The notes under the pieces were generated by a model. The model saw nothing but the letters and a program-made list of their open reading frames with translations, did no database searches and had not been told where the DNA came from. This document shows, in pieces, positions 11,132-21,647 of a stretch of 64,000 nucleotides of DNA (its first letter is position 1; each line of letters begins with the position of its first letter). Where the stretch lies: positions 34,501 through 98,500 of the forward strand of contig JAUPTC010000114.1 in NCBI GenBank assembly GCA_030762895.1, read 5' to 3'. Both the position numbers and the translations under genes were made by a program. Origin of the DNA: Sophora flavescens (taxonomy: Eukaryota; Streptophyta; Magnoliopsida; Fabales; Fabaceae).

Positions 11132-12656
11132 TGTTGTGACTCCGGCAAGTGTACCGGGTCGTCGCAAGTAATAAAAATAAACACGGTAAGTAATTACCGA
11201 GGTCGAACTCAAGGATTGGGTTACCAATTCGACTAATCCGCGGGAAGTCAGATATGTTCGGTCAAGTTACGGAAGAAGGTGGTTGAGAGAAAGAGAATAA
11301 TATCAAAATTCAATTAACAAGTTTAAATAAACTAATTAACTAAAAATCAGAAAACTAAAATGTCCAAGGTCACAAATCCACCTACCCAATATGTACACCC
11401 AAGTGATGATGAATTCCTCCCTAAGTTCAATTACAATGTCAACCGGGACCCCTAAATTCTCCTAAATCCACTCTCGTGCTCATTAGGACGTATTCGACGA
11501 TTGGATTAATTACTTACTAGGTCTCATAATCCTAATCTCGAATTCTGTTAATTCTTGTTCCCTATAAGGTCGCACCGATCTCCTACTCACTCTCGTGCAA
11601 TATTCGATCGATGATCCTAATTCAAGTTCTAAACGCGAATCGCTGACTAGGCCTCATCGACGTTAACAAGTCAATCACGCAACACATATGATCAACACAA
11701 TCAAATCAGAATTAGGAAACAAGAATTGAATTAAAGGAGAAAGACATACATCATATCGGATTTACATCGCCATGGGTGGCTTCATCGTTCCCTCGGACGA
11801 TGGGATTAGTTCCTCATGCTCATAGACAAGCGATCGGACATAATCTCCATAAGAAAAAGGGAGACGCAGCTCCAAAGAGAAAAGAAACTACCCTAAACGC
11901 TACTCTAAACAGTGGAAAACTGGATGCTAACGATTCCCCTTGATCTGATCTGCAAAAGCCTTTAAATAGGATTCCTGATCTGCGCTCGCTCGCGAGGCGA
12001 GCAGCCTTTCGCGAGGCGAGAATTAAAATTGGCGCGCTTTCAATTTGAACTCTCGCGAGGCGAAAGTGTGTTCGCGGGGCGAGTCTTCAATTTCAGGCTG
12101 TGACCTTCATCACGGCTGGGCCGTGATGGCCTCTGACTTCCAAGTCTTCATTCTCTCGCGAGGCGAGATGTCTCTCGCGGGGCGAGTCTTCAAACCTCAA
12201 ACTGTTCACGGGCGTGGTTTTCATCACGGCTTGGCCGTGATGGTCTCTGTCTTGCAGGTCTTCATGATTCGTGGGGCGAGAAGAGTCTCGCGTGGCGAGA
12301 CAGAAATGTTGACTTTTGCTGCTTTGTTGACCTTCAGTCTCGCGAGGCGAGAATACACTCGCGAGGCGAGAATACACTCGCGGGGCGAGTGTCTCCAGAC
12401 TTGCAATTTCCACTGCTTTTCGACTTTCCTTGACTCCCGGAGCTTCACTTATTTAATCTGAAACAACACAAGCACCCACAAGCGTAATTCTATTCAAAAT
12501 AACCTAAAAACTACACAAAAGACGCAAAACGAGTCAAAGTCCAACTTAGGAACAAAACAAGGCAAATTTGGGCGAAAACGAGAGTGAACTCGAATAAATT
12601 GGCACATAAACCCTAGTTAATCTAGTCATAAAACTAGATAAGCCAGAGGCTTATCA
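11132..12656 (-). repeat. 3' LTR of the minus-strand family A element
   Basis: Read on the minus strand it starts TGATAAGCC and ends GAGTCACAACA. The GC-rich dyad cluster lies at about 11985-12395, including two units CATCACGGCTTGGCCGTGATG-like (12107-12128 and 12218-12241). The minus-strand TATA-like CTATTTAAAG is at about 11961-11970. It carries one more GAATACACTCGCGAGGCGA unit (12350-12390) than its sister LTR. Confidence 0.9.
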
Positions 12657-14105
12657 AAATACCCCAAACTTAAACCTTGCTTGTCCCCAAGCAAGCTTAA
12701 AACTCAAAAACGACTCAAGACTTGGCAAGTCTAAAGATCTAATCAATTTCGCACAAATTTCATGCGACTTTACAAAACAGTTTCTCTTCTTTGATTCCCC
12801 CCCTTTTTTTTTCATCAATGTAATCCCCACATTCATCTACCTTAAACAATTGAGAATTTATCATTCATGCCATCTTTACTCTAAGTTGAGGCTCGAAGAT
12901 ACACACAAAGGAAGATCACCTATTTCAAACAATTGCCTTCCTCACAAGGGCATTTAGTATTTCACTCATTCCCTCAAGTTTGTCTAGGCTTTCAACTTTT
13001 TCACTCAATTTCACTTATCAAGAGCACTTCCCATGAATTTGATTTTCATCTCAAAAGTAGTTCCCACGAAAACATATACGCATCATCAGAAGGTCTTTTA
13101 AAGGTTGTAATGGGGCCTGGCTGAGGGTAGGATAGTCAAGGATACTAGGTTTAAGTCCCTAGGAACTAAGAGAGCATGAGCATTAAACACATTTTCCACT
13201 CAAATTCCTTTTTTTCATTTTTCTTTTCTTTTTGTCTCGGGTGACTACAACTTTTTTCCTTGCTCATCTTTTGATTTGCCCCTTTTCTTTTGGCAAAATT
13301 TTTCTTCTCTTTTTTTTTTTTTTTCAACCTTTATTTTTCTTTTTCTCACCCCAAAATGTCATACCTCCTTGTAGCCACCCCAAACTTAGTTTCTCACAAC
13401 CTTTCTCTTGCTCATTTCCATGCTCTCCTAATCCTAAGATTGGGTTAACATGGTTTTTCGGATTTTGGCTCGTAATGTAGGGTCATCAAGAAACAATAGG
13501 TCAATTGGGCTCAATTTGGCTAACTAGGGAACATGCATTAGGGATGGTTCATTTCAGGCCAAGTAGTTATTCAAAGAACATTGCCTAAATCATTTGATGC
13601 AACACATAAACATGCAAACCATATAGAGATTCAAGCAAATTCGGGAAAGTGCAACATAACAGTGATTCACACATTCAAAAACAGAGTTGGAGGCTCAAAT
13701 TCCTCACCTGGACATTTTGCAAATTGTTTGACCGAGATACAATTCCTAGTGTGTGCACCCCCCTCACTCCAAACTTATCATAAATCAAGTAATCACAACA
13801 AAATTCTCAAAGTTCAATTTTCAATTTTTTAAGTGGGGATAAACTTTTCTAATTTCAGAACTTAGGGTAAATCATCAATGGTCAAATAATTCATGCAATC
13901 AATCCATGCTAAATTCAATTAACATCCAACAAGCTTGCCGACACGACATTCATACAACAACTCTTGATCTTCTCAAATTATTCAAGAGCGACAAACAAAA
14001 ACAAAACAAAAAGCAAACACAAAAACAAAAGTTAGGAAAAGAGAGGGATACCTAGCTTGGGTTGCCTCCCAAGAAGCGCTTGTTTAACGTCCCGAGCCTG
14101 ACTTA
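12657..14105 (-). mobile_element. 3' non-coding region of the minus-strand family A element
   Basis: This is the reverse complement of the type of sequence seen at 4950-6615. At 14052-14092 (minus strand) is a module with AAGCGCTTCTTGGGAGGCAA, a conserved non-coding piece downstream of coding regions in many Athila-like elements. It can pair CTTGGG with CCCAAG. T-rich and C-rich runs at 12797-12815 and 13308-13325 correspond to the expanded G and A tracts of the other copy. No gene is seen. Confidence 0.75.
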
Positions 14106-14564
14106 TTACGAAGCATCCACCTGGATCCCATGAGTACGTGGTACAGAGGCCAAGGGGACGCTCATCATATCAAATCCTCCACCCGGATCAAATGGTAATT
14201 GGAGTGGAGATCGTAGCATCAATATGACCTTATCATCCACTCCACCCAGCCAGTGTGTGAAAACTCCATTGACCTCCGTACTGATGAACTCACTTCCTCT
14301 CGGGCCAAATGGTGTTTTCACGAGGAAGTGTGCTAGACAAGTGGGAGGGTCTAATTTACCGGTGTCCACACATGCATGCAAGCCAACATATTTATTTAAC
14401 GCATCCAAATCAGGTTGCTTGGCAAGCATGGTGGAATCCTCCGCCACTTTATCTTCATCTTGATCTCTACCCCCTTGCTCCAGTGCCTTGTCCTTTGCCA
14501 ACTCCTCTTCCTTAGGTTGCTCTTCCTCAACATGTGGTTGTTCCGGGGCCATGACACTTGCCAA
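14106..14564 (-). CDS. Accessory ORF of the family A element, function unknown
   Basis: A 152-codon ORF with no recognised domain. The N-terminal third is very acidic and lysine-rich (EEEQPKEEELAKDKALEQ). The rest holds KYVGLHACVDTGKLDPPTC, then FGPRGSEF, then GVFTHWLGGVDD, ending near LPFDPGGGFDMMSVPL. The same segment survives at 2788-3085 in the plus-strand copy, so it is a regular part of family A and not chance. A possibly related FDPRGS segment ends the protease ORF of family B at 20041-20931. It lies where protease and reverse transcriptase would follow Gag. It could be a truncated Gag or Pol linker or an added gene. The ATG is the first in the frame, but an upstream stop and frameshift mean translation of this stretch is uncertain. 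Confidence 0.5.
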   Translation of the reverse strand: MASVMAPEQPHVEEEQPKEEELAKDKALEQGGRDQDEDKVAEDSTMLAKQPDLDALNKYVGLHACVDTGKLDPPTCLAHFLVKTPFGPRGSEFISTEVNGVFTHWLGGVDDKVILMLRSPLQLPFDPGGGFDMMSVPLASVPRTHGIQVDAS

Positions 14565-14629
14565 TTCCTCTTCCTTAGATTGTTCTTCCTCAACATGTGG
14601 TAGTTCTTCCTCAACTCCACGAGAACTAG

Positions 14630-15260
14630 TTACACCCAGTCATATCCCAACACCCCATCGCTTCTAGTTGTTATGGCTTCGCATGGGCTCTTAGGGTGGT
14701 TCTCGGCATCACACTGGGAAAGTCTCGTGAGACGCTCATTTTGTTGTTCTACGAGCTGACCCAACTCCTCTACAGCCGCAATTGCCTTCTCAAATGATGT
14801 CTCCATAGAACTCGCCAACTTATCCATTGCCGCATTTGCCCTCTCAAGAGCCAACTCCCAAGGTTGTGGCTGCCAATTCTGTTGAGGTTGTTGTTGCCAA
14901 ATTTTGTTGAGGTTGTGGCTGCCAGGCTAGACCACCGCCATCATTACTCCAAGCAAAATCCGGATGGTCTCTACTCATATCACCCCAATACTGATTCTGA
15001 CTCTGATAGTTGTTCGGGGCACTATTTGTCATTATGCCATGGTTCCACATATACATGAGGGAAGTAGAACGGACAACTCCAAGTGTCATGGTTCCCATCA
15101 CAATATTCGCAACCCGGAAGCATTCCTTCATGTACCTCGCATACAAAACAAGGCAAGACCAAGTGGAATCAAAGAAGTAGAGAGATAGTAGAAAATAAAA
15201 AGAGAATAATAAAAATAAAAATAAAAAATAAGAACAAAAATAACTTAACCAAATAATCAA
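14630..15260 (-). pseudogene. Gag remnant of the minus-strand family A element
   Basis: Two overlapping minus-strand frames, 14844-15260 and 14630-14854, hold pieces of the same Gag C-terminus seen at 2155-2715. The first has NNYQSQNQYWGDMSRDHPDF and a Q-rich run; the second has a coiled-coil-like LERANAAMDKL segment and EELGQLVEQQNERLTRL. The frames are offset, so at least one indel separates them, and the zinc-knuckle region is in yet another frame. The capsid half is missing. The element cannot make a normal particle protein. Confidence 0.6.
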
Positions 15261-15288
15261 ACTCCCCTAAAATCAGAAAAATTGGTTG

Positions 15289-15309
15289 TGCCAATCCCAA
15301 ACATGGCGC
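15289..15309 (-). other. Degenerate tRNA-Asp primer site
   Basis: On the minus strand, eight bases from the 5' LTR, TGGCGCCATGTTTGGGATT keeps the first seven bases complementary to the tRNA-Asp 3' end and the GGGAT block. The middle (ATGTTT) departs from the expected GTTGCCG. The near-identical LTRs say the element moved recently despite this, unless the changes arose after insertion. Confidence 0.6.
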
Positions 15310-15317
15310 CAAAAACT

Positions 15318-16821
15318 TGTTGTGACTCCGGCAAGTGTACCGGGTCGTCGCAAGTAATAAAAATAAACACGGTAAGTAATTACCGAGGTCGAACTCAAGG
15401 ATTAGGTTACCAATTCGACTAATCCGCGGGAAGTCAGATATGTTCGGTCAAGTTACGGAAGAAGGTGGTTGAGAGAAAGAGAATAATATCAAAATTCAAT
15501 TAACAAGTTTAAATAAACTAATTAACTAAAAATCAGAAAACTAAAATGTCCAAGGTCACAAATCCACCTACCCAATATGTACACCTAAGTGATGATGAAT
15601 TCCTCCCTAAGTTCAATTACAATGTCAACCGGGACCCCTAAATTCTCCTAAATCCACTCTCGTGCTCATTAGGACGTATTCGACGATTGGATTAATTACT
15701 TACTAGGTCTCATAATCCTAATCTCGAATTCTGTTAATTCTTGTTCCCTATAAGGTCGCACCGATCTCCTACTCACTCTCGTGCAATATTCGATCGATGA
15801 TCCTAATTCAAGTTCTAAACGCGAATCGCTGACTAGGTCTCATCGACGTTAACAAGTCAATCACGCAACACATATGATCAACACAATCAAATCAGAATTA
15901 GGAAACAAGAATTGAATTAAAGGAGAAAGACATACATCATATCGGATTTACATCGCCATGGGTGGCTTCATCGTTCCCTCGGACGATGGGATTAGTTCCT
16001 CATGCTCATAGACAAGCGATCGGACATAATCTCCATAAGAAAAAGGGAGACGCAGCTCCAAAGAGAAAAGAAACTACCCTAAACGCTACTCTAAACAGTG
16101 GAAAACTGGATGCTAACGATTCCCCTTGATCTGATCTGCAAAAGCCTTTAAATAGGATTCCTGATCTGCGCTCGCTCGCGAGGCGAGCAGCCTTTCGCGA
16201 GGCGAGAATTAAAATTGGCGCTTTCAATTTGAACTCTCGCGAGGCGAAAGTGTGTTCGCGGGCGAGTCTTCAATTTCAGGCTGTGACCTTCACCACGGCT
16301 GGGCCGTGATGGCCTCTGACTTTCCAAGTCTTCATTCTCTCGCGAGGCGAGATGTCTCTCGCGGGGCGAGTCTTCAAACCTCAAACTGTTCACGGGCGTG
16401 GTTTTCATCACGGCTTGGCCGTGATGGTCTCTGTCTTGCAGGTCTTCATGATTCGCGGGGCGAGAAGAGTCTCGCGTGGCGAGACAGAAATGTTGACTTT
16501 TGCTGCTTTGTTGACCTTCAGTCTCGCGAGGCGAGAATACACTCGCAGGGCGAGTGTCTCCAGACTTGCAATTTCCACTGCTTTTCGACTTTCCTTGACT
16601 CCCGGAGCTTCACTTATTTAATCTGAAACAACACAAGCACCCACAAGCGTAATTCTATTCAAAATAACCTAAAAACTACACAAAAGACGCAAAACGAGTC
16701 AAAGTCCAACTTAGGAACAAAACAAGGCAAATTTGGGCGAAAACGAGAGTGAACTCGAATAAATTGGCACATAAACCCTAGTTAATCTAGTCATAAAACT
16801 AGATAAGCCAGAGGCTTATCA
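15318..16821 (-). repeat. 5' LTR of the minus-strand family A element
   Basis: 1504 bp, starting TGATAAGCC (minus strand, from 16821) and ending ACAACA at 15318. The dyad cluster is at about 16165-16560, and a TATA-like CTATTTAAAG is at about 16146-16155 on the minus strand. It ends next to the TSD ACTAT (16822-16826). Confidence 0.9.
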
Positions 16822-16839
16822 ACTATCCAACATGGTATC
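16822..16839. repeat. 18-bp satellite stub between two retroelements
   Basis: The only satellite left between the two elements. It begins with ACTAT (TSD of the left element) and ends with GTATC (TSD of the right element). The two insertions are therefore independent but only a few bases apart in one monomer. Confidence 0.9.
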
Positions 16840-18050
16840 TGATAAGCCTCTGGCTCATCTAGTTTTATGGCTAGTATGACCAGGGTTTTGTGCAAATTAT
16901 ATCCTATTTTCACCCAAATTAGATTAGATTGTCCTCAAGCAAGGTTTTGAGTCCCTAAGGTAGTTTTAGGTTAAATTAGCCAGTTTTGAGTCAAATAATG
17001 CACTTATAGCTATTTCTTTGTTTTAAGGTTAAGTAGAAGTTGAGAGAATAAAGAAACAGGGGATTCGCCTCGCGAACCTGAAAGCCAGTAGAACAGTGAA
17101 AATGACATCCTCTCTGGTTCGCCCGGAGAACAGCCCCTCGCCTCGCGACCCTGAGAACTGACTGTTCCAGAGAAATGCAACCCGTTCTGTGTCGCCTCAC
17201 GGATACATGTCTCGCCTCGCGAGACTGAAGGCCAGAAGCCATGACTGTTCCATTCCTCGCCACGCGAGTAGTGCTTCGCCTCGCGAGAAGACCAAACGTT
17301 GTTGACTCTTCATGATATTCGCCTCGCGAATAAGGGCTCGCCTCGCGAGTTGGCTGAATTTCTGAATAATTATAAAAGGTTGTTTTGGACAGATTGGAAA
17401 GACTTTTGCTTCTCCATAGTTTTACATATTTTCTGTGTATTTCGTTATTGTCATGGAGAACTAAATTCTTAGATTAATCTACTGTATGAGAATTCCATAT
17501 ACTTGAGGTTTTGTAATTCCCACTTTTCTTGCTTTTCCCTTTTCAATACCATATTATACATTTCTGTTTGTTATTTCAGGAGTGTATAGTGTTGTATTGA
17601 TTCGTTTCAGTGATGTTATGTTCCTATACTTAATCGCGTTTGTTATTTCGCGTGTGTTCATTCATGTTCGTTAGTTCATGAGGGCTTAACCCCGTTTGTT
17701 ATTTCGGGAATAGGAACATATATCCGTAGTAGCGATTTCATTGTTAATTGTTGCTACAACTGAAAGGGGATTAGAATCTGCTTAGGGCTTGGAATTACAT
17801 GAACCGATGATAGTTGGAAATTCGAGAACAGTAGATTAATCGTATTTTGCTACTTGATAATATCTTTGAATTGCCTTGTTTTCATTGCTTTATTTTCTTT
17901 GATTGCATCCAAACCAAACCCCCCCAAAACTGAATTTTGTTATAAATAACACTTCGAGAGTCCTTGTGAGACGACATCCGAGTTGTCGCCCTAAACTACA
18001 GTTTTTATAACCCGCTCGTTCTTTTTGGTGCGTGCGCGACAGCGCGACCA
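16840..18050 (+). repeat. 5' LTR of family B
   Basis: 1211 bp, starting TGATAAGCCTCTGGCTCATC and ending GCGCGACCA. The first ~40 bases resemble the family A LTR start, but the body is different. About nine TCGCCTCGCGA-type dyads lie at 17067-17350. TATAAAAG at 17371-17378 is the probable TATA box. Confidence 0.9.
17371..17378 (+). promoter_or_regulatory. Probable TATA box of the family B 5' LTR
   Basis: TATAAAAG follows the GC-rich dyad cluster by about 25 bp and is preserved in the 3' LTR at about 24558-24565. The placement matches the family A LTR. Confidence 0.6.
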
Positions 18051-18055
18051 AAAAT

Positions 18056-18075
18056 TGGCGTCGTTTCCGGGGACT
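18056..18075 (+). other. Primer binding site of family B (tRNA-Asp-like)
   Basis: TGGCGTCGTTTCCGGGGACT lies five bases after the LTR. It matches the tRNA-Asp complement except at two internal positions. Confidence 0.75.
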
Positions 18076-18175
18076 CTTGTTTGTTATTTCTCGCATTTTG
18101 TTTTCTTTTCCTTTCTTTATTTTATTTTCGTTTTTGTTTTGAATTGGTCTGGCTACTAGGTCTAATTGCCCTGAA

Positions 18176-19494
18176 GTGTGTGATTTTGATCCTGAAATTG
18201 AAAGAACACTGCACACACGCCTTAGAGAAATTAGGGCTAGCACTAGTAATGATTCTAATTCTAAAACTGTTTTTGAAAACATGGGAGACCAAAGGACATT
18301 AAGACAGCTTGCTGCCCCTGATGTTAACTATAATGGATTGTGTATTTCATATCCTGGTGCTGATACTCCTTTTGAATTAAAATCTGGTTTCATTCACTTG
18401 TTGCCAAAGTTTAATGGTCTTGCAGGTGAGGATCCACACAAGCACTTGAAGGAATTCCAAGTTGTCTGCTCCACAACCTCGAGGTCAGAGGGAGTGACTG
18501 AGGATAGCATCAAGCTGAAAGCTTTTCCGTTCTCACTCCAGGGAGCTGCAAAGGGTTGGCTGTTATATCTTGAGCCCAACTCTATCACCACCTGGAATGA
18601 TTTGAAGAGGGTTTTCCTAGAAAGATATTTTCCTGCTTCAAGAGCTGCGTCAATAAGGAAAGAAATATGTGGCATCAGGCAAGGGAATGAGTCGTTAGCT
18701 GAATATTGGGAAAGATTCAAGCATTTGGTATCCGATTGCCCCGAAGATCAGATTTACGAACGACTTCTTATCCAAAGTATTTTTATGAGGGATTCTGCCG
18801 ATGGATAGGAATCTTTTTGGATCTTTGCTAGTGGGGAGCGCTTGTTGATAAGACCCCAGCTGCTGCCAAGCAACTCATTGAGAATATGTCATTGAATCCC
18901 CAGCAGTTTACAACCAGAAGAAATTCTGTTGAGACAAGAGGTGTGCATGAGGTCCATAGTTCTTCTTCTTACCAGGCCCTTGAAAATCGATTGGATGAGC
19001 TCACTTCTTTTGTAAGGCAATTGGCAATAGACAGGGTTCATCCTGCAAGGTTGTGTAGCATGCGCAACTCTCCTGAGCACCCTTATGATGCATGCCCCAT
19101 TCTGAAGGAAGGGTCATTTTCTGATTTGTCTCAAGCCTATGCAGTCCATCCCTATAATCAAGGAAACAGTCAGAACCAATACAACACTCCAGACCTCTCC
19201 ACAAATAGGTATCATCCCAACTGGAGGAATCATCCTAATCTGCGGTATGGGAACTCATCCCAACAACAACCGATGGCAGCACCACAGAATCCTCCCCAAG
19301 TGACTACTTTTGCACCTTCTGGACCTTCCCTAGAGGATATGCTCAAGCAATTAGCCGCAAACAAACTCCAGCTTCAGCGCGGGTTGGGCGGGTTGCGGCC
19401 GCGAGAGCACGATTTCAAGAGAGGACGGATGCTAGTATTCGGGCCTTGCATACACAAGGTTGGACAGCTTGCCACTTCCATAAATAATTTCTGA
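18176..19494 (+). pseudogene. gag: Athila-type gag, frameshifted
   Basis: The first frame (18176-18808) carries the Gag capsid domain of Athila elements (retrotransposon gag family PF03732). Diagnostic segments are FELKSGFIHLLPKFNGLAGE, DPHKHLKEFQVVCST, KAFPFSLQGAAKGWL, TWNDLKRVFLERYFPASRA and IRKEICGIRQGNESLAEYWE. The frame then shifts: 18886-19494 continues with SLNPQQFTTRR and a degenerate zinc knuckle (H-x4-C kept, the leading Cys pair incomplete), then HPNWRNHPNLRYGNSS and KVGQLATSINNF. A Gag-like reading upstream of 18176 starts at CTG, so the original ATG may be lost. The product would package RNA into particles, but this copy cannot encode it intact. Confidence 0.85.
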
Positions 19495-19920
19495 GCAAGC
19501 TCAAGGAACAACCCGGACTACTGCACTGACCAAAGTGATAAATCCCAATGCATCTAATCCTAATGTGAGTGCCATTTCTCTCGAGATCTGGACGAGTTGT
19601 TGAGACAGCCCTCGAAAAAGATGAAGCAAGCTGTTGAGGTATCTCCGAGCCTTGATCGATGTTGAAGCCGAGAAAGTGTACGGACCACCAATCCCATTTC
19701 CCACAGTTGCGAGAATAATAAGAAGATTGGTGGTGAAGACAATGAAAGGGAGATTTTAGATGTGTTCGAGAAGGTAGCTATGAATATTCCTCTTCTAGAT
19801 GTGATCAGCGGTGCCCAAGTATGCAAAATTTACGAAAGATCTATGCACCAACAAGAGGAAGTTGAAGAATAATGAGAGAGTTGACTTGGGAAGAAATGTT
19901 TCAGCTCTTATCCAGTCTAA
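19495..19920 (+). pseudogene. Decayed gag/protease linker of family B
   Basis: Short readable pieces in shifting frames, such as EREILDVFEKVAMNIPLLDV, are typical of the segment between Gag and protease in Athila elements. Multiple stops separate them. A stop at 19918-19920 closes the frame just before the protease reading frame. Confidence 0.55.
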
Positions 19921-20931
19921 GCCTGCATCGAGAAAAGGTTCTTTGTTTTAGCCCCTACTCAGGCACTACCACAAAAGTGCAAGGATCCGGGCACATTTAC
20001 TATTCCATGCATTATTGGGGACAGGAAATTTGAAAATTGCATGTTGGATTTGGGAGCCTCCATAAATGTCATGCCCACTTCTATCTTCAATAACCTTGAT
20101 CTTGGGCCCTTGCAGTATACAGGTATCACCATCCAGTTGGCTAATAGGACCAGTGCCCGGCCCATGGGAATGGTAGAAGATGTGCTGGTGCAAGTTGATG
20201 AGCTAATTTTCCCTGCTGACTTCTACATCCTGGACATGGCAGGAGAGACACATTCCAGTAGATCACCTATAATCTTGGGCAGACCATTCATGAAGACAGC
20301 TAAGACTAAAATTGATGTTAATGATGGGACCATGTCTATGGAGTTTGGTGATATAGTGGCAAGGTTTAAAATCTTTGATACTATGAAGCAGCCCCTGGAA
20401 GAGCACTCTGTTTTCCAAATGGAGTTGCTCTCTGAGCTTATTGATGATACCTGTGATGACTTGGTTTCTGAATTTCCATTTAATTCTGGCTTTGATGATA
20501 TTTTTTCTTGTCCTGATTGTACTAACACTAACCATTGTGTGGTGTGTGCTGAGATTGCTGCATGTTTAGCAGGTGATGGATTAGTCAATGCAGTAAATGA
20601 GGAACGTTCAGAAGATGAAGCAGCACCGGAGACCCTCCCTACCTATCTGCCACCTCCCCCTGCGAAACCACCAGAGGGACTGGATTTTGCACCATGGCCA
20701 GTTCAAGGGATTGAAGCCAAATTTTATTGGGAGGACTTTGTTGAGAAAGCTGTCATCTTTGATCCAAGAGGAAGTGTTGAGTCCGCCGCATTGGGCAAGG
20801 TCACCATCATAGTCAAGTGCTCACTCATATATCAAGGATGCAAGTTATGGGACCATGAAATGAACTCTACCTCTTTGGCCTTAGGCTACAAGCAATGGGA
20901 TCCAGGCGGAAGCTCCTACACTGCCACCTGA
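19921..20931 (+). pseudogene. Athila-type aspartic protease joined to an unknown C-terminal segment
   Basis: The frame is open from 19921 and the first ATG is at 20041. GTFTIPCIIGDRKFENC leads into the catalytic DLGAS (about 20047-20061), followed by INVMPTSIF and ILGRPFMKTAKTKIDV with TMSMEFGD, the usual retropepsin order in Athila elements. After about residue 115 of the ATG-started product the sequence turns acidic and then proline-rich (YLPPPPAKPPEGLDFAPWP). It ends with FYWEDFVEKAVIFDPRGS and YQGCKLWDHEM, which I do not recognise. A normal element would continue into reverse transcriptase, but here the frame simply ends. The FDPRGS piece resembles the accessory ORF of family A. Translation would need a frameshift from gag. 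Confidence 0.75.
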
Positions 20932-21642
20932 TCAGGGAGTACTCTTTCCTTTTCCTCACTCTGATTTTATAGTCATGTTGTTTCATTGGGGACAATGCAT
21001 GTTTTAAGTGTGGGGGAGGGAACTAGTTGTAGTTTTCTTTTGCCTTATCTTTCTTTTAGCTCTTGAATAAATTGTGTTAGTCTTGAGTTGGCAAGTTTGA
21101 TTGGTTTTGATTAATTTTGCATAGATGATTGCATGATTTATGATTGTTTTCCCCCTAGGATTATTGCATGATTTATGACTGTTTTCCCCCTAGGATTTGA
21201 AATTTTTGAAAATTTGATCCCCACTTGAAAAATTGAAAACTGAACTTTGAGATTTTGTTATGATGGCATGATTTATGATAAGTTTGGGGTGATAGGAAGC
21301 ACACACTAGGGATAGAATCTCTGTCAAACAATTTGCATGAATGTCCAGGTGAGGTTTTGAGCCTCCAACATGTTTTTGACTGTGTGAAAGTCACTTTCAA
21401 GTTGCACTTTCCTGAATTTGCTTGAATCTCTTTATGGTTTGCATGATTATGTGTTTGCTTCAGATGATTTAGGCATTTTCTTTGTAAATAACTACTTAGC
21501 CTAAAATAACCATCCCTAATGCATGTTCCCTAGTTAGCCCCATTGAGCCTAATTAGCCTATTAATTCTTGGTAACCTTATGTTATAAGCAAAAATCTGAA
21601 AAACCATGTTAACCCGATCTTAGGATTAGGAGAGCATGGAAT
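20932..21642 (+). mobile_element. 3' non-coding region of family B, first part
   Basis: Contains GGGGACAATGCATG followed by TTTAAGTGTGGGGGAGGG (about 20988-21019), a purine-rich module characteristic of Athila 3' regions. It then holds sequence homologous to 5200-5790 of family A, including a duplicated TGTTTTCCCCCTAGGA piece at 21144-21195. No gene is seen. Confidence 0.75.
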
Positions 21643-21647
21643 CTTAG

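Larger units (their letters stand above)
11132..16821 (-). mobile_element. Complete family A non-autonomous retroelement, minus strand, TSD ACTAT
   Basis: The 5.7-kb element is bounded by LTRs 11132-12656 (3' LTR) and 15318-16821 (5' LTR) and flanked by ACTAT at 11127-11131 and 16822-16826. Removing it restores one satellite monomer (CTGAATAA...CCAACATGGTATC). The two LTRs are almost identical by eye, differing by a ~20-bp dyad-bearing unit, a few bases near 12033/16220 and scattered changes, so the insertion is recent. The internal region is only about 2.7 kb: gag remnant, an accessory ORF and a 3' untranslated region. No protease, reverse transcriptase or integrase and no PF20167-like ORF is present, so it must have been mobilised in trans. 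Confidence 0.92.

Noticed and set aside
17067..17350. CRISPR-like array of short repeats
   Set aside because: Spacing is irregular, repeats are degenerate hairpins inside an LTR, and the genome is a plant's.
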